Shown: positions 7,476 through 16,321 of the stretch, one piece after another
Layout of the letters: each line of letters opens with the position of its first letter
How positions within the stretch are numbered: position 1 is the first letter of the stretch
Assembly (NCBI GenBank): GCA_034002405.1
Contig: JAVFAS010000046.1
Span: 1-30,465, forward strand
Origin: SZUA-365 sp034002405
GTDB taxonomy: Bacteria > Bacteroidota > Ignavibacteria > SZUA-365
Reading direction: 5' to 3'
DNA length: 30,465 bases
The notes under the pieces: model-generated
What the model saw: the letters and a program-made list of their open reading frames with translations, nothing else
Told to the model about the DNA's origin: nothing
Databases searched by the model: none
Made by a program: the position numbers and the translations under genes

Positions 7476-9728
7476 TTACTTGACCAGCATCATCGCCTTG
7501 CCGAGGGTGATGCCGTCGGACTGCAACTGGGCGTAGTAGATGCCGGAGGTGAGTCCGTCGGCGGTGAAGGTCACCGCGTGATGGCCGGCGTCGACACCAC
7601 GGTCGACCAGTGTCGCCACGACCTCGCCGAGCGTGTTGATGACGCGGAGGGTCACATGCTGGCGGCTGGGAACGCTGAATCGAATGGTGGTGGACGGGTT
7701 GAACGGATTCGGATAATTCTGCGCGAGGGTGATGGCGGTCGGCATGGGTTCGGTACCGATGCCCACGGTCGTACGAAGGTCATCGATGTGGAAATTCACC
7801 CGTTGATTACGGTTGAGGTCCACCGAGTTGATGTACGCCATGGTGGCCGGCAGTGTCACGGTCGCCGTTGCTTCCGAATAGATGGCGTTGTTGCTGTAGT
7901 TCGGATTGTCGGCGTACAGGAGGTAATTCCCCGGTTCGAGGCCGGTAATCGAATACCATCCCGTTGAATCGCTGATGGCGTAGCCCGAGAGTTTCCCGCT
8001 GGCTTCGTCCTCTGCGAACACGATGGTGCCGGGAACGGGGATGCGCTTGGCGCCTTCACGCAGGAGGACCTGGCCGAAATAGCTGCCGATACCGCTGCGC
8101 TTGATGGTTTCCTGCAGGGAGAAATTGATGTTCTGCAGCGTACCGAGCGGGGAGAGTTCTTCACTCTCGATGAAATTCAACCGACCGCCATTGGAATGGT
8201 AGTACTGCGGTGCGAGGGTCGCGTCCATCGGAATCGCCAGCAGGGCGGACGGCGGAGAATCGGGAAGATTGCCGAAATTGAACACTCCGTTCGAATCGGT
8301 CACCACCGACCGGTATTTGCGGTAGGTGTGTCCGCCACCGGCGCCGCGCTTGAGCTCGCTGTCGATAAGGACGACCGTGGCCTGCTTCGGCACGCCGGTG
8401 ACCTGGCTGGAGACCTTGCCATACACCTGGTTGCTCGTGCTGCCCGACGCCGTCAACGTGTAGTTGAGATTCGTGCCGTTTTCGATGCGCACGGCCTTGG
8501 CCAACATCGCATTGGTCTCGTCGGCGACGAACGTGGACAGGTACTGATCCTTCTCGACGATCGTGTAATATTCACGACCGACCGGAAGATCGACACTGAT
8601 CATTCCCTTGAAATCCGTGAACAGCACGGTGTCGACAATCCCGTTGCTCCAGGTGCTCGCCGCATCCATCGCGACGGCGTTGATGCTCGCCGTGTCGCCG
8701 ATATGGATGAAGTCCTTCTTGCGGATGAACGAGACCTTGGCATCGGGAATTCCCGTGCCACTCTCATTCACCACGCGAAGCGTCACCGGAGTGGGGTTGC
8801 CCGCCGAGGCGAACAGATAGAACTCATAGTTGAGCGTGTTGTTGTTCAGCGTGTCGAGCACGCGCTCGAGGGCGTTGCTGATATCCGGTGCGTTGATGTA
8901 ATACTGCGATTCATGGAATTCGTTGGGCGACTGGGCGTACGCGTAAATCCGGCCGACCTGCACGTTCTCGAGGCGGAATTCTCCGTTGTGGTCGGTGCGC
9001 ACTTCGTACGTGAGATTCATCCGCGCGCTGGTTTGCCAGAACCGCACGATCGCGCCGGCCAACGGCTGATTGGTGATCGTCTTGACCGACCCGCGCAGCA
9101 CGCCCACCTTGTCGGCGACGTTGATGGTGAATTCCTGCACCGCGCGCGCACCCGTGACGGTGTTGGTCGCAAGCAACGTGATCCGGTAGGCGCCTGCTTC
9201 CCGCGGACTCCAGTGAAGGTAGGACGGTCCGCCGAAGACGTTGTTGACCGTCATGCCTTCGGGACGCTCGCCGACGAGGTCGAAGGCGATTTCCTCCGGA
9301 CGCTCTGCGTCGACGGACGGGGCATAGAAATATTCGGTGCCGACGCGAACGGTTGTTTTCGGGTCGGAGATGAACTTCAGGTCACGCGGCTTGGGGATGA
9401 CGCGGATGCTGGTGAAGGCGCGGCCGAAGGCCGGACCCGGATACACCGCGACCACCATGTAGGCGTATTCCTCGCCGTAGCTGACGTTGTAATCGATATA
9501 GCTCTTCGCCGTGTGCGAATACAGCTGCGCGATCACGAGATTCGGCGAAATCGTGCCGCGCCAGATCTCGTAACGGTAGGGAAGCTGTCCGACGGGGGTT
9601 TGCCAGGAAAGCTGGACATACCCATCCACCGTGAGTTCCGCGGTGAGATTCACCGGAGCGTTCTGACCGATGACCGTTCCTCCGGTCAACAGCAGCGACG
9701 CGAACAGTATGACGAAGAATCGTGTCAC
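7476..9728 (-). CDS. T9SS-secreted multidomain protein with FN3 and carboxypeptidase-regulatory-like domains
   Basis: 750 aa from the GTG at 9728, which gives a clean signal peptide (TRFFVILFASLLLTGGTVIGQ). A TTG at 9785 would add 19 residues but has no clear ribosome site. Order of domains: fibronectin III-like (about 25-110, YEIWRGTI), an Ig/cadherin-like fold (about 120-200), then several carboxypeptidase-regulatory-like modules (GVLRGSVKTITNQPLAGAIV, VYGKVSSQVTGVPKQATVVLI, FGQVLLREGAKRIPVPGTIVF). The last 85 residues are a type A T9SS sorting domain (AQNYPNPFNPSTTIRFSVP ... GIYYAQL). No enzymatic motif is seen, so it is probably a surface or released adhesive/structural protein exported by T9SS. 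A sigma54-type promoter and a dyad lie upstream, and the next gene upstream encodes a sigma54 activator. Confidence 0.88.
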   Translation of the reverse strand: MTRFFVILFASLLLTGGTVIGQNAPVNLTAELTVDGYVQLSWQTPVGQLPYRYEIWRGTISPNLVIAQLYSHTAKSYIDYNVSYGEEYAYMVVAVYPGPAFGRAFTSIRVIPKPRDLKFISDPKTTVRVGTEYFYAPSVDAERPEEIAFDLVGERPEGMTVNNVFGGPSYLHWSPREAGAYRITLLATNTVTGARAVQEFTINVADKVGVLRGSVKTITNQPLAGAIVRFWQTSARMNLTYEVRTDHNGEFRLENVQVGRIYAYAQSPNEFHESQYYINAPDISNALERVLDTLNNNTLNYEFYLFASAGNPTPVTLRVVNESGTGIPDAKVSFIRKKDFIHIGDTASINAVAMDAASTWSNGIVDTVLFTDFKGMISVDLPVGREYYTIVEKDQYLSTFVADETNAMLAKAVRIENGTNLNYTLTASGSTSNQVYGKVSSQVTGVPKQATVVLIDSELKRGAGGGHTYRKYRSVVTDSNGVFNFGNLPDSPPSALLAIPMDATLAPQYYHSNGGRLNFIESEELSPLGTLQNINFSLQETIKRSGIGSYFGQVLLREGAKRIPVPGTIVFAEDEASGKLSGYAISDSTGWYSITGLEPGNYLLYADNPNYSNNAIYSEATATVTLPATMAYINSVDLNRNQRVNFHIDDLRTTVGIGTEPMPTAITLAQNYPNPFNPSTTIRFSVPSRQHVTLRVINTLGEVVATLVDRGVDAGHHAVTFTADGLTSGIYYAQLQSDGITLGKAMMLVK

Positions 9729-9838
9729 AATAAAGCGAGCTGAGTTTACTTCCTGAAAAGTACGCCTTTGCCGTGACGAATGCAATGAAAAATCAAGCCG
9801 ATAGCATTAAACTTTCATTAATGACTCGAAGGGGATTG

Positions 9839-9854
9839 TGCCAGAATCGTGCCA
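9839..9854 (-). promoter_or_regulatory. Sigma54-type -24/-12 promoter for the T9SS cargo gene
   Basis: Read on the minus strand: TGGCACG-ATTC-TGGCA. Against the sigma54 consensus TGGCACG-N4-TTGCW it differs at one base. GG (9853-9852) and GC (9841-9840) are separated by exactly 10 bp as required. Predicted transcription start near 9828, about 100 nt before the GTG start. TGGCAC is repeated 11 bp downstream, so the core sits in a short direct repeat. The gene just upstream encodes a GAFTGA-type sigma54 activator. Confidence 0.72.
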
Positions 9855-9897
9855 GAATGCGATGCGCCGGGACGCATGGATTTTCGCGGATTCGCGG

Positions 9898-9922
9898 TTC
9901 CGGCATCATGCTGACGCCGGAA
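9898..9922. promoter_or_regulatory. Dyad, candidate activator (enhancer) site
   Basis: Near-perfect palindrome: TTCCGGC, one unmatched base, TCA, 3-nt centre, TGA, one unmatched base, GCCGGAA. Ten of eleven positions per arm are symmetric, centred on 9910. This is about 82 bp upstream of the predicted start of transcription, a usual place for an enhancer site bound by a Fis-type helix-turn-helix dimer. It has no following T-run on either strand, so a terminator for the regulator gene is less likely, though possible. Confidence 0.5.
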
Positions 9923-9948
9923 TGCGGTCGCTGTCAGTATGTTGACGT

Positions 9949-12900
9949 CTACATCATGCCCAGTTTTTTCATTTTCTCGACCAGCGTCGTGCGTTTGAGT
10001 CCGAGGATCTTGGCGGCCTCGGTCTTGTTGCCATCGGTGTGCCGGAGCACGAAGGCGATGTGCTCCATTTCCATATCCTGCAGCGACCGCAGGCGGCGGG
10101 GAGATTTCAGGGACACTTCGAATTCGCCACGCGTGGCGTCGGGCGCGGTTTTCTGCAACGAGGCATAATCCGACGGGAGCATGCGCACGGTGAGCATTTC
10201 GCCCGGCGACTGGGCGATCATGCGGTTGACGAGGTTTTCGAGTTCGCGCACGTTACCGTTCCACGGCAGCTTCTGGAGGAAATCGACGAGGTCGGACGAG
10301 GCGCCACGTACGGGAGAAGGATGCGCGGCGTTGTACCGGGTGATGAAATACGAAATCAGGAGTGGAATATCTCCAATACGGTTGCGCAGGGGTGGTACGG
10401 TGATCGGAATGACGTTGAGCCGGTAGAAGAGGTCCTGCCGGAACCGGCCCGCCTCGATTTCCTCCTGGAGGATCGTGTTGGTCGCGCAGATGACGCGAAC
10501 GTCGACCTGCCGGGTCTTGGTCTCTCCGACGCGACGGAATTCGCCTTCCTGCAACACGCGCAGCAGCTTGGCCTGAAACGCCAGCGACGTGTTCGAGATT
10601 TCGTCGAGGAACAACGTGCCATTATGCGCCTCCTCGAAGAGGCCGGGCTTGTCGGCGACGGCGCCGGTGAACGCGCCGCGCTTGTAGCCGAACAGTTCGC
10701 TTTCGAGCAGGGTGTCGGGCAGTGCGCCGCAGTCGACCGCCACGAAACGCTGCGCGCGCCGCGGACCGTTGTAGTGGATGGCCTTCGCGATCAGTTCCTT
10801 GCCGGTGCCGCTTTCGCCGGAGATGAGCACGGAACCCGCGCTCTGGATGGCGGCCTGGGTTTCGTCATACAGACGTTTCATCGGCGCGCTGTCACCGATG
10901 ATGTGCTCGAAGCCGAAACGCTGCTCGACCTCGCGGCGCAGATACAGGTTTTCCTTCTTCAGCGCCTCGTGCAGCCGCGCATTCTCGATGGCCATGCTCG
11001 CGAGATTCGCGAAGGCCTCGAGGAATTCGGCGTCGATGTCGGAGAAGGACATCGCGGCGAGTGCGTCGGAGCGGCTGTCGACGTAGACCGTGCCGATGAT
11101 CTCGTCACGGGCCCGCATGGGGACGCAGATCAGGGAGTGGATATTGAAATTCACGACCGAGTCGCGGCGGCGGAACTCCTCGTCGGCGGCGGTGTCGGAC
11201 ACGATGATCGGTGTTCCGGCATGCAGCACGTCGCGCAGGATGCTCAGACTGATCTCGGTTGCGTCGCGGATGGTTTCCTTCTCGACGTTGCGCGAGACCT
11301 TGAGCGTGAGCTGCTCGTTCTCGATCAGGAAAATCAACCCGCGCTCGCCGTTCATCGCCTCGAGCGCGCTGTCCATGATTGCGTCGAGAAGGATGTCGAG
11401 ATCGAGCACCGAATTGATCTTGCGCGCGACGGCATACAGTGTGCGCAGATTCTGTTCGCGCACCGCCGTGAGCGCCTGCGGTGATTCGCCCCGGTGCGTG
11501 CGCGCGTATTCGCGCACGATCTCCGCGTGCACGGGTACGGCGTCGAGGTACCGGTGCGAGAGGGTGGGATCCTCGATGGCCTCGGCATGCCGCATGAGTG
11601 TTGCATGCGCGCGCGTGACGAAGTCGGCGGCGGCCGCGGGCTCGCGGTTGGCCCGCAGGATCTGTGCGTGATGAAAGAGGATGTCCTGCATCCCGCCGTA
11701 GAGCGCACCCGCGGCCTCGGCGAGCGCGAGCGCATCGGTCGACAGCTCCAACGCAGCCGAAGCGCGTCCGAGTTGCAGCTGTGTGAGTCCCGCGTACGAA
11801 CGCGCGAGAATGCGGAAGGAATCGAAGCCGTGCTGATCAGCGATATCACCGAGCCGGTTGAAGAACGCGAGTGCCTGGTCGTGGTCGCCGTCGGCGCCGC
11901 GTCGCAGGTGCAGGATGCCGCTGCGATACTGCAGCATCGCGGTGATATTCACGTCCTGAATATCCTCGAGCAGCGTCACCGCCTTCCGGAGCAGTTTCGA
12001 CGCGCCGTCGAAATCGCGTTTTTCGATCAGGCAGCCGGCGATGTCGATATGCCCGGCCGCGAGTCCCGCCGTGTTGCCGCTGGTCGTGGCAAGTTCTTGC
12101 GCCTGGGTGTAGGCTTCGATCGCATGGTCGTAGTCGCCGAGTGTCATGTGCAACTCGCCCAGATTCTCGAGGCACATTTCCTGGAGATAGGCGTCGTTGA
12201 TCTCGCGCGCGATGCGCAATTCCTCCCGCAGATGCAGCAGTGCCGGGGAGTAGCGGCAGAGCGCGATTTCGCATTGTCCCATCGCACCGAAACTGGTGGC
12301 GAGCAGGCGGCGATCCCCTGCCTCGGCCGCGAGCATGTTGGCCTGGTGATGTTGCGCGAGCGCGTCCTCGTACCGGCCGAGCGCGTACAGCTGCGCGCCC
12401 ATGTTGCCGATGGCGCGGGTCCGTCCGCGCCGGTCGCCCACGGCTTCGAACATCCGTCGCGCCTCGTCGAAACACTCGAGCGCGCGCGCGGGATTCTCGA
12501 GCACGGAGTAATGCACGAGTCCGATGTCGATGAGAATCGCGGCTTCCTCGCTCATGGCGGCGGCCTTGCCGTAGAGTTCCCGCGCGGCCTGGTAGTGCGT
12601 GAGCACGTGCGCGCCGGGACGCGTGCGATACTCGGTGAATCCGATCTTTTGCCGGCACCATCCCTGGCCGAGCGCGTCGCCTTCCTCGTCATAGCAGGCG
12701 AGGGCCTTCTCGGCGCTGCGTCGGGCGCGATCGAATTCCGCCACGGCGAGATAATGCTGTGTCTGGTTGCGGTAGACGGTGGCCAGACGGGCGGTGGAAT
12801 TCGACTGTGCCGCAAGCAGCAGCATCTCCTCGAGCGCGTCCTCCTCGGCGCCGCGGCGCCCGAGAATGTTGTACAGCCGGCACAGTGCGTCGAGCGCGGC

Positions 12901-15099
12901 GAAGCGCCGGACGGTGTCGCCGTCGGACAGCAATGGCAGGGCCAGGCGGAGCATGGCCTCGGCACCCGTGTAATCGAAGCGCCGTTCGCGATATTCCGCC
13001 GCGGCCAGCGCGTGCGCGAGCGTGCGGCCGGGATCGCTGCCGCGCGCGGCGTGATGCGCGAGCACGGCGTCGGCGTCGAGCCGTGGGGGATGCGCGGCGT
13101 GCCAGGCATACCAGCGATCGTGCAACGGCGCGTGCGCCATCATGCCGTCCGCGACGACAGGGGATGGATCCTCCCCCGGCGGAATGACGGCGGCGGCCCG
13201 GACGGCGTCATGGGCGGGTCGCAGGGCATCGGCGCCGCCTTCGATCAATTCCTGACGGCGCAACACCGCGATCGCCGCGTGCAGCGCCGACGGCGCGAGA
13301 CCCGTCACCGCGGCGAGCGCATCGACGGCGCAGGGAGCGGGTGTCTCCGCCAGCGCGGTGAGCAGCAGCCGGGGGTCGCGTTGCAGGCGGGCGACGGCGC
13401 GGGCGTAGAAATCGGATAGAGATGTCGGAAATATGCCCCCGAGGTTTTCGCGCTCGTGCACGAGCCAGCCGTGCTCGGTCGTTTCGAGGATTCCCTCGGC
13501 GAGGCAGAAGTTCAGCAGATCCTCGATGCGGCCGGGGATGCCCTTGCTCTGACGCGCGATCACTTCGGCGAAGGAGGCGGAGACGGCGCCGAGCAGGTCG
13601 CGCAGCGTCTGCGCGACCTCGGCTTTTGTCAACGCGGGCAGGCGCAGTCGCTCGAGCAGGGGCGTGTCGTCGAGGGGAGGACCGTCGTCGGCGGCGGTGT
13701 CGAGGGCGGCGAGGAGGAACATCGCACCGTGAGCGTTGGCCTCGGCCCATGAGAGCAGGTAGCGGAAAAACTCGCGGGTGAACGCGTCCGCGAGATGCAG
13801 GTTGTCGATGACCAGCACCTCGGGTGCGGCATGCCGGCAGAGCAATGCGACCGCCGCGTGTTGCGCGCGCAACCGGAGGCTGTCGTCGGAAAGTCCGTCA
13901 CGCGGCGCGGGTTCGATGTCGGTGAATGCGTCGGGAAACCAGGTGGCGACGGCGGAGAGCAGTGGAGACGACACGTCGTTGCGTTCCACCCGTGTGTCCA
14001 ACAGGCGCAGGATCGGTCCGAAACGGTCGTCGCCCGCGCGGAACTCGAGACGGGAGACCGAGGCACCGTCGATCTGCATCGCGGCGGCGGCCTCGCGCAG
14101 GAAGCGGGTCTTGCCGATGCCTTCGGGTCCCTCGACCACGAGCATGTGTAGCAGCGCCGTTGACTGTGTCCGTGCTTCCCGCACGCGCGCGAGTTCCTGC
14201 GTGCGTGGAAGATCAAGCAGACGCAGCGCGGCGGTGTCGCCGTCGGAGCCCAAGGCCGGCTCGCGTTCGAGAAAGCGCGCGGCGGCCGTGTGCAATTGCA
14301 TCGCGGTGCGCCAGCGGCGCTGCGGTTGTTTTTCGAGCAGCGTGCGGATCCATCCGGCGATGTCGGGCGCGAGTTCGTCGGGCAATGGCGGGACGTCCTC
14401 GTGCATCTGCGCGCGCAACACGGTGAGTGCATCACCACCCTCGAAGGGAGGGGCACCGGTCGCCAATTCAAACAGCAGGCAGCCGAGCGCGTAGAGATCG
14501 CTCGCGGGTGAAGGGGGCGCGCCGCGGATGCGCTCGGGCGCGAGATACTCGAGCGTGCCGCTGAGTCCCACCACCGTCGCCCCCGTCCCGTCGGCTACCC
14601 CGTCGGCCGCATCGCCGAGCAGTGTGCCGAGGCCGAAGTCCATCAGCCGCGGCCGGCCATCGGCGATGGACACATTCGCGGGTTTGAGGTCGCCATGCAC
14701 CACATGCTGGGAATGAATGAAGGCGAGTGCGGCGGTGATGTCGTAGATCAGTGTGGCGAACCGGGTATTGTCGAGACGGTCGCCGTCACGGACGTCGGCG
14801 GGTGACACGGGCGCCCCGTCGATCCACTCCATGATGAAAAACGGACGTCCATCCTCGAGATATCCGAAATCGAACAGGCGCGCGAGGGCGGGATGCTCGA
14901 TGCGTCCGAGCAGGCGGAATTCCTCCTGCATTCGCGTGCGCCGTGCCGGATCACCCGCATGCAGCACCTTGACCGCGACCGGGCGGCCATCGCCATCATC
15001 GCGACGGGCGCGGTACACCGTACCCATGCCACCGCGTCCGGCGACGGCGTCGACCGTGCAGTGGGGAATGGACGGAAACACCTGGGAGGGATCAACCAT
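9949..15099 (-). CDS. Ser/Thr kinase-AAA-TPR-GAF-sigma54 activator fusion protein
   Basis: 1716 aa, one uninterrupted frame. Residues 14-280 are a PknB-like kinase: Gly loop GRGGMG (21-26), Lys44, HGDLKPAN (HGD at 135-137 instead of HRD), DFG 154-156, APE 187-189. Next is a MalT/AAA_16-type ATPase with Walker A GPEGIGKT (324-331) and Walker B VLVIDN (about 428-433). A long TPR region follows (about 680-1190; ALECFDEARRMFEAVGDRRG, AIEAYTQAQELA). A GAF domain lies at about 1215-1375. Last come a sigma54-interaction AAA+ domain with Walker A GESGTGKE (about 1424), GAFTGA (about 1473) and FLDEI, and a Fis-type HTH in the last 40 residues (NKTEAAKILGLKRTTLVEKMKK). All motifs needed for ATPase and sigma54 contact are present. 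It probably senses a ligand and/or phosphorylates partners and activates sigma54 promoters, the nearest being at 9839-9854. gpsA ends 58 bp upstream on the same strand. Confidence 0.93.
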   Translation of the reverse strand: MVDPSQVFPSIPHCTVDAVAGRGGMGTVYRARRDDGDGRPVAVKVLHAGDPARRTRMQEEFRLLGRIEHPALARLFDFGYLEDGRPFFIMEWIDGAPVSPADVRDGDRLDNTRFATLIYDITAALAFIHSQHVVHGDLKPANVSIADGRPRLMDFGLGTLLGDAADGVADGTGATVVGLSGTLEYLAPERIRGAPPSPASDLYALGCLLFELATGAPPFEGGDALTVLRAQMHEDVPPLPDELAPDIAGWIRTLLEKQPQRRWRTAMQLHTAAARFLEREPALGSDGDTAALRLLDLPRTQELARVREARTQSTALLHMLVVEGPEGIGKTRFLREAAAAMQIDGASVSRLEFRAGDDRFGPILRLLDTRVERNDVSSPLLSAVATWFPDAFTDIEPAPRDGLSDDSLRLRAQHAAVALLCRHAAPEVLVIDNLHLADAFTREFFRYLLSWAEANAHGAMFLLAALDTAADDGPPLDDTPLLERLRLPALTKAEVAQTLRDLLGAVSASFAEVIARQSKGIPGRIEDLLNFCLAEGILETTEHGWLVHERENLGGIFPTSLSDFYARAVARLQRDPRLLLTALAETPAPCAVDALAAVTGLAPSALHAAIAVLRRQELIEGGADALRPAHDAVRAAAVIPPGEDPSPVVADGMMAHAPLHDRWYAWHAAHPPRLDADAVLAHHAARGSDPGRTLAHALAAAEYRERRFDYTGAEAMLRLALPLLSDGDTVRRFAALDALCRLYNILGRRGAEEDALEEMLLLAAQSNSTARLATVYRNQTQHYLAVAEFDRARRSAEKALACYDEEGDALGQGWCRQKIGFTEYRTRPGAHVLTHYQAARELYGKAAAMSEEAAILIDIGLVHYSVLENPARALECFDEARRMFEAVGDRRGRTRAIGNMGAQLYALGRYEDALAQHHQANMLAAEAGDRRLLATSFGAMGQCEIALCRYSPALLHLREELRIAREINDAYLQEMCLENLGELHMTLGDYDHAIEAYTQAQELATTSGNTAGLAAGHIDIAGCLIEKRDFDGASKLLRKAVTLLEDIQDVNITAMLQYRSGILHLRRGADGDHDQALAFFNRLGDIADQHGFDSFRILARSYAGLTQLQLGRASAALELSTDALALAEAAGALYGGMQDILFHHAQILRANREPAAAADFVTRAHATLMRHAEAIEDPTLSHRYLDAVPVHAEIVREYARTHRGESPQALTAVREQNLRTLYAVARKINSVLDLDILLDAIMDSALEAMNGERGLIFLIENEQLTLKVSRNVEKETIRDATEISLSILRDVLHAGTPIIVSDTAADEEFRRRDSVVNFNIHSLICVPMRARDEIIGTVYVDSRSDALAAMSFSDIDAEFLEAFANLASMAIENARLHEALKKENLYLRREVEQRFGFEHIIGDSAPMKRLYDETQAAIQSAGSVLISGESGTGKELIAKAIHYNGPRRAQRFVAVDCGALPDTLLESELFGYKRGAFTGAVADKPGLFEEAHNGTLFLDEISNTSLAFQAKLLRVLQEGEFRRVGETKTRQVDVRVICATNTILQEEIEAGRFRQDLFYRLNVIPITVPPLRNRIGDIPLLISYFITRYNAAHPSPVRGASSDLVDFLQKLPWNGNVRELENLVNRMIAQSPGEMLTVRMLPSDYASLQKTAPDATRGEFEVSLKSPRRLRSLQDMEMEHIAFVLRHTDGNKTEAAKILGLKRTTLVEKMKKLGMM

Positions 15100-15157
15100 G
15101 GAGCATCGGGTTCAACCGGTGATGTGATTCGCGTCGCCATGTCGCGCGGGCGGACCG

Positions 15158-16162
15158 CTACGACCAGACTTCGTGTTTCGCCTCGCGCGTCATCAGATCC
15201 TGTGTCGCCTGGACAGGATCCTTTCCGTTGAAGAGGATTTCGTGCATCTCGCGGACGATCGGCATTTCCACGCCGTGTCGTTGCGCGAGTCCCAGCGCCG
15301 ACCGGGTGGTGTCGACTCCTTCGGCCACCATGCTCATGCCGGCGAGCACGTCCCGCACGGGACGTCCCTTGCCGATTTCCTCTCCGACGTAGCGATTCCT
15401 GCTGTGGCGGCTCATTGTTGTGACGATAAGATCGCCAAGTCCCGACAGACCTGCAAACGTGTGCGGATCGGCGCCCAGCACCTCGCCCAGGCGGCGGATC
15501 TCGGCGAGGCCGCGGGTGATCAGCGCCGCCTTGGTGTTGTCGCCGAACCGTGATCCATCGCAAATCCCCGCGCCGATGGCGATGACATTTTTCAACGAAC
15601 CGCCGAGTTCCACTCCGGCGACGTCGTCGCTGGCGTAGACGCGGAAGGCATCGGTCATGAAGGTGTCGATCACCGCGATTGCCGTGGGCCGATGCGACGA
15701 AGCGGCGACCACGGTGGTCGGGCGGCGCTGGCAGACCTCTTCGGCGTGGCTGGGTCCGGAGAGCACGGCGTAGCGTTCGGGCGCGTGCCACGGCAGCACC
15801 TCGCGCACGACTTCCGACATGCGCAGCAGCGTGCCGTTTTCAATTCCCTTGGCAACGTTGACCAGCAGTGGCGCGTCTCCCGACGGGGCGGGAATGCGCA
15901 TGAGCACGCCGCGGAGAAATTGCGAAGGGGTGGCGAGCACCAGCATGTCCATCCCCGTCGTCGCCTCGGCGAGCTCGGTGGTCACGCGCAGGCTGTCGGG
16001 AATGGCCACGTCGGGGAGGTAGACCGTGTTGCGTCCGGTGATGCGGATGTTTTCGACATCGCGCTCGGACCATGACCACAGCGTGACGGTCGCGCCGGTG
16101 CCGTGCAGCAGTTCCGCGAGCGTGGTGCCCCAGCTGCCCGCGCCGAGTATGCCGATCCTCAT
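15158..16162 (-). CDS. gpsA: Glycerol-3-phosphate dehydrogenase [NAD(P)+]
   Basis: 334 aa, the usual length. It reduces dihydroxyacetone phosphate to sn-glycerol 3-phosphate for phospholipid synthesis in the cytoplasm. The N-terminal Rossmann motif GAGSWGTTLA is at residues 7-16. Lys105 (VNVAKGIENG) and Lys191 (GGSLKNVIAIGAG) are the conserved catalytic lysines, and the family signature NTKAALITRGLAEI (209-222) and GLSGLGDLIVT are present. plsY, whose substrate is the GpsA product, lies upstream on the same strand, but a hairpin in the 159-bp gap suggests gpsA may have its own promoter. Confidence 0.96.
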   Translation of the reverse strand: MRIGILGAGSWGTTLAELLHGTGATVTLWSWSERDVENIRITGRNTVYLPDVAIPDSLRVTTELAEATTGMDMLVLATPSQFLRGVLMRIPAPSGDAPLLVNVAKGIENGTLLRMSEVVREVLPWHAPERYAVLSGPSHAEEVCQRRPTTVVAASSHRPTAIAVIDTFMTDAFRVYASDDVAGVELGGSLKNVIAIGAGICDGSRFGDNTKAALITRGLAEIRRLGEVLGADPHTFAGLSGLGDLIVTTMSRHSRNRYVGEEIGKGRPVRDVLAGMSMVAEGVDTTRSALGLAQRHGVEMPIVREMHEILFNGKDPVQATQDLMTREAKHEVWS

Positions 16163-16271
16163 GTGCTGAATTCCGTGACTGTACCAGAAATGAATCGCAT
16201 GCGTGTGAACGTCCCTTGCAAAAGAACATGATCTTGGAAAAGATATTTCCCGCGGCGCGGCAAAACAAAAC

Positions 16272-16298
16272 GTGCGGGTCCCGACGCGGGATCCGCAC
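16272..16298 (-). terminator. Hairpin terminator after plsY
   Basis: 11-bp stem (one G-U pair) GTGCGGGTCCC / GGGATCCGCAC with a 5-nt loop. On the minus strand it is followed by GTTTTGTTTTG, a moderate U-tract. It should end or attenuate the plsY transcript before gpsA. Confidence 0.7.
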
Positions 16299-16321
16299 GA
16301 ACGGTCGTGGCGCGCCCGCGA

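Noticed and set aside
9785..9785. TTG at 9785 as the start of the T9SS cargo gene
   Set aside because: No ribosome site, and it adds 19 polar residues ahead of a signal peptide that begins cleanly at the GTG at 9728. Not excluded.
11494..13419. 641-aa plus-strand open frame opposite the TPR region of the regulator
   Set aside because: Shadow of the minus-strand gene, with low-complexity Arg/Gly/Val-rich sequence.
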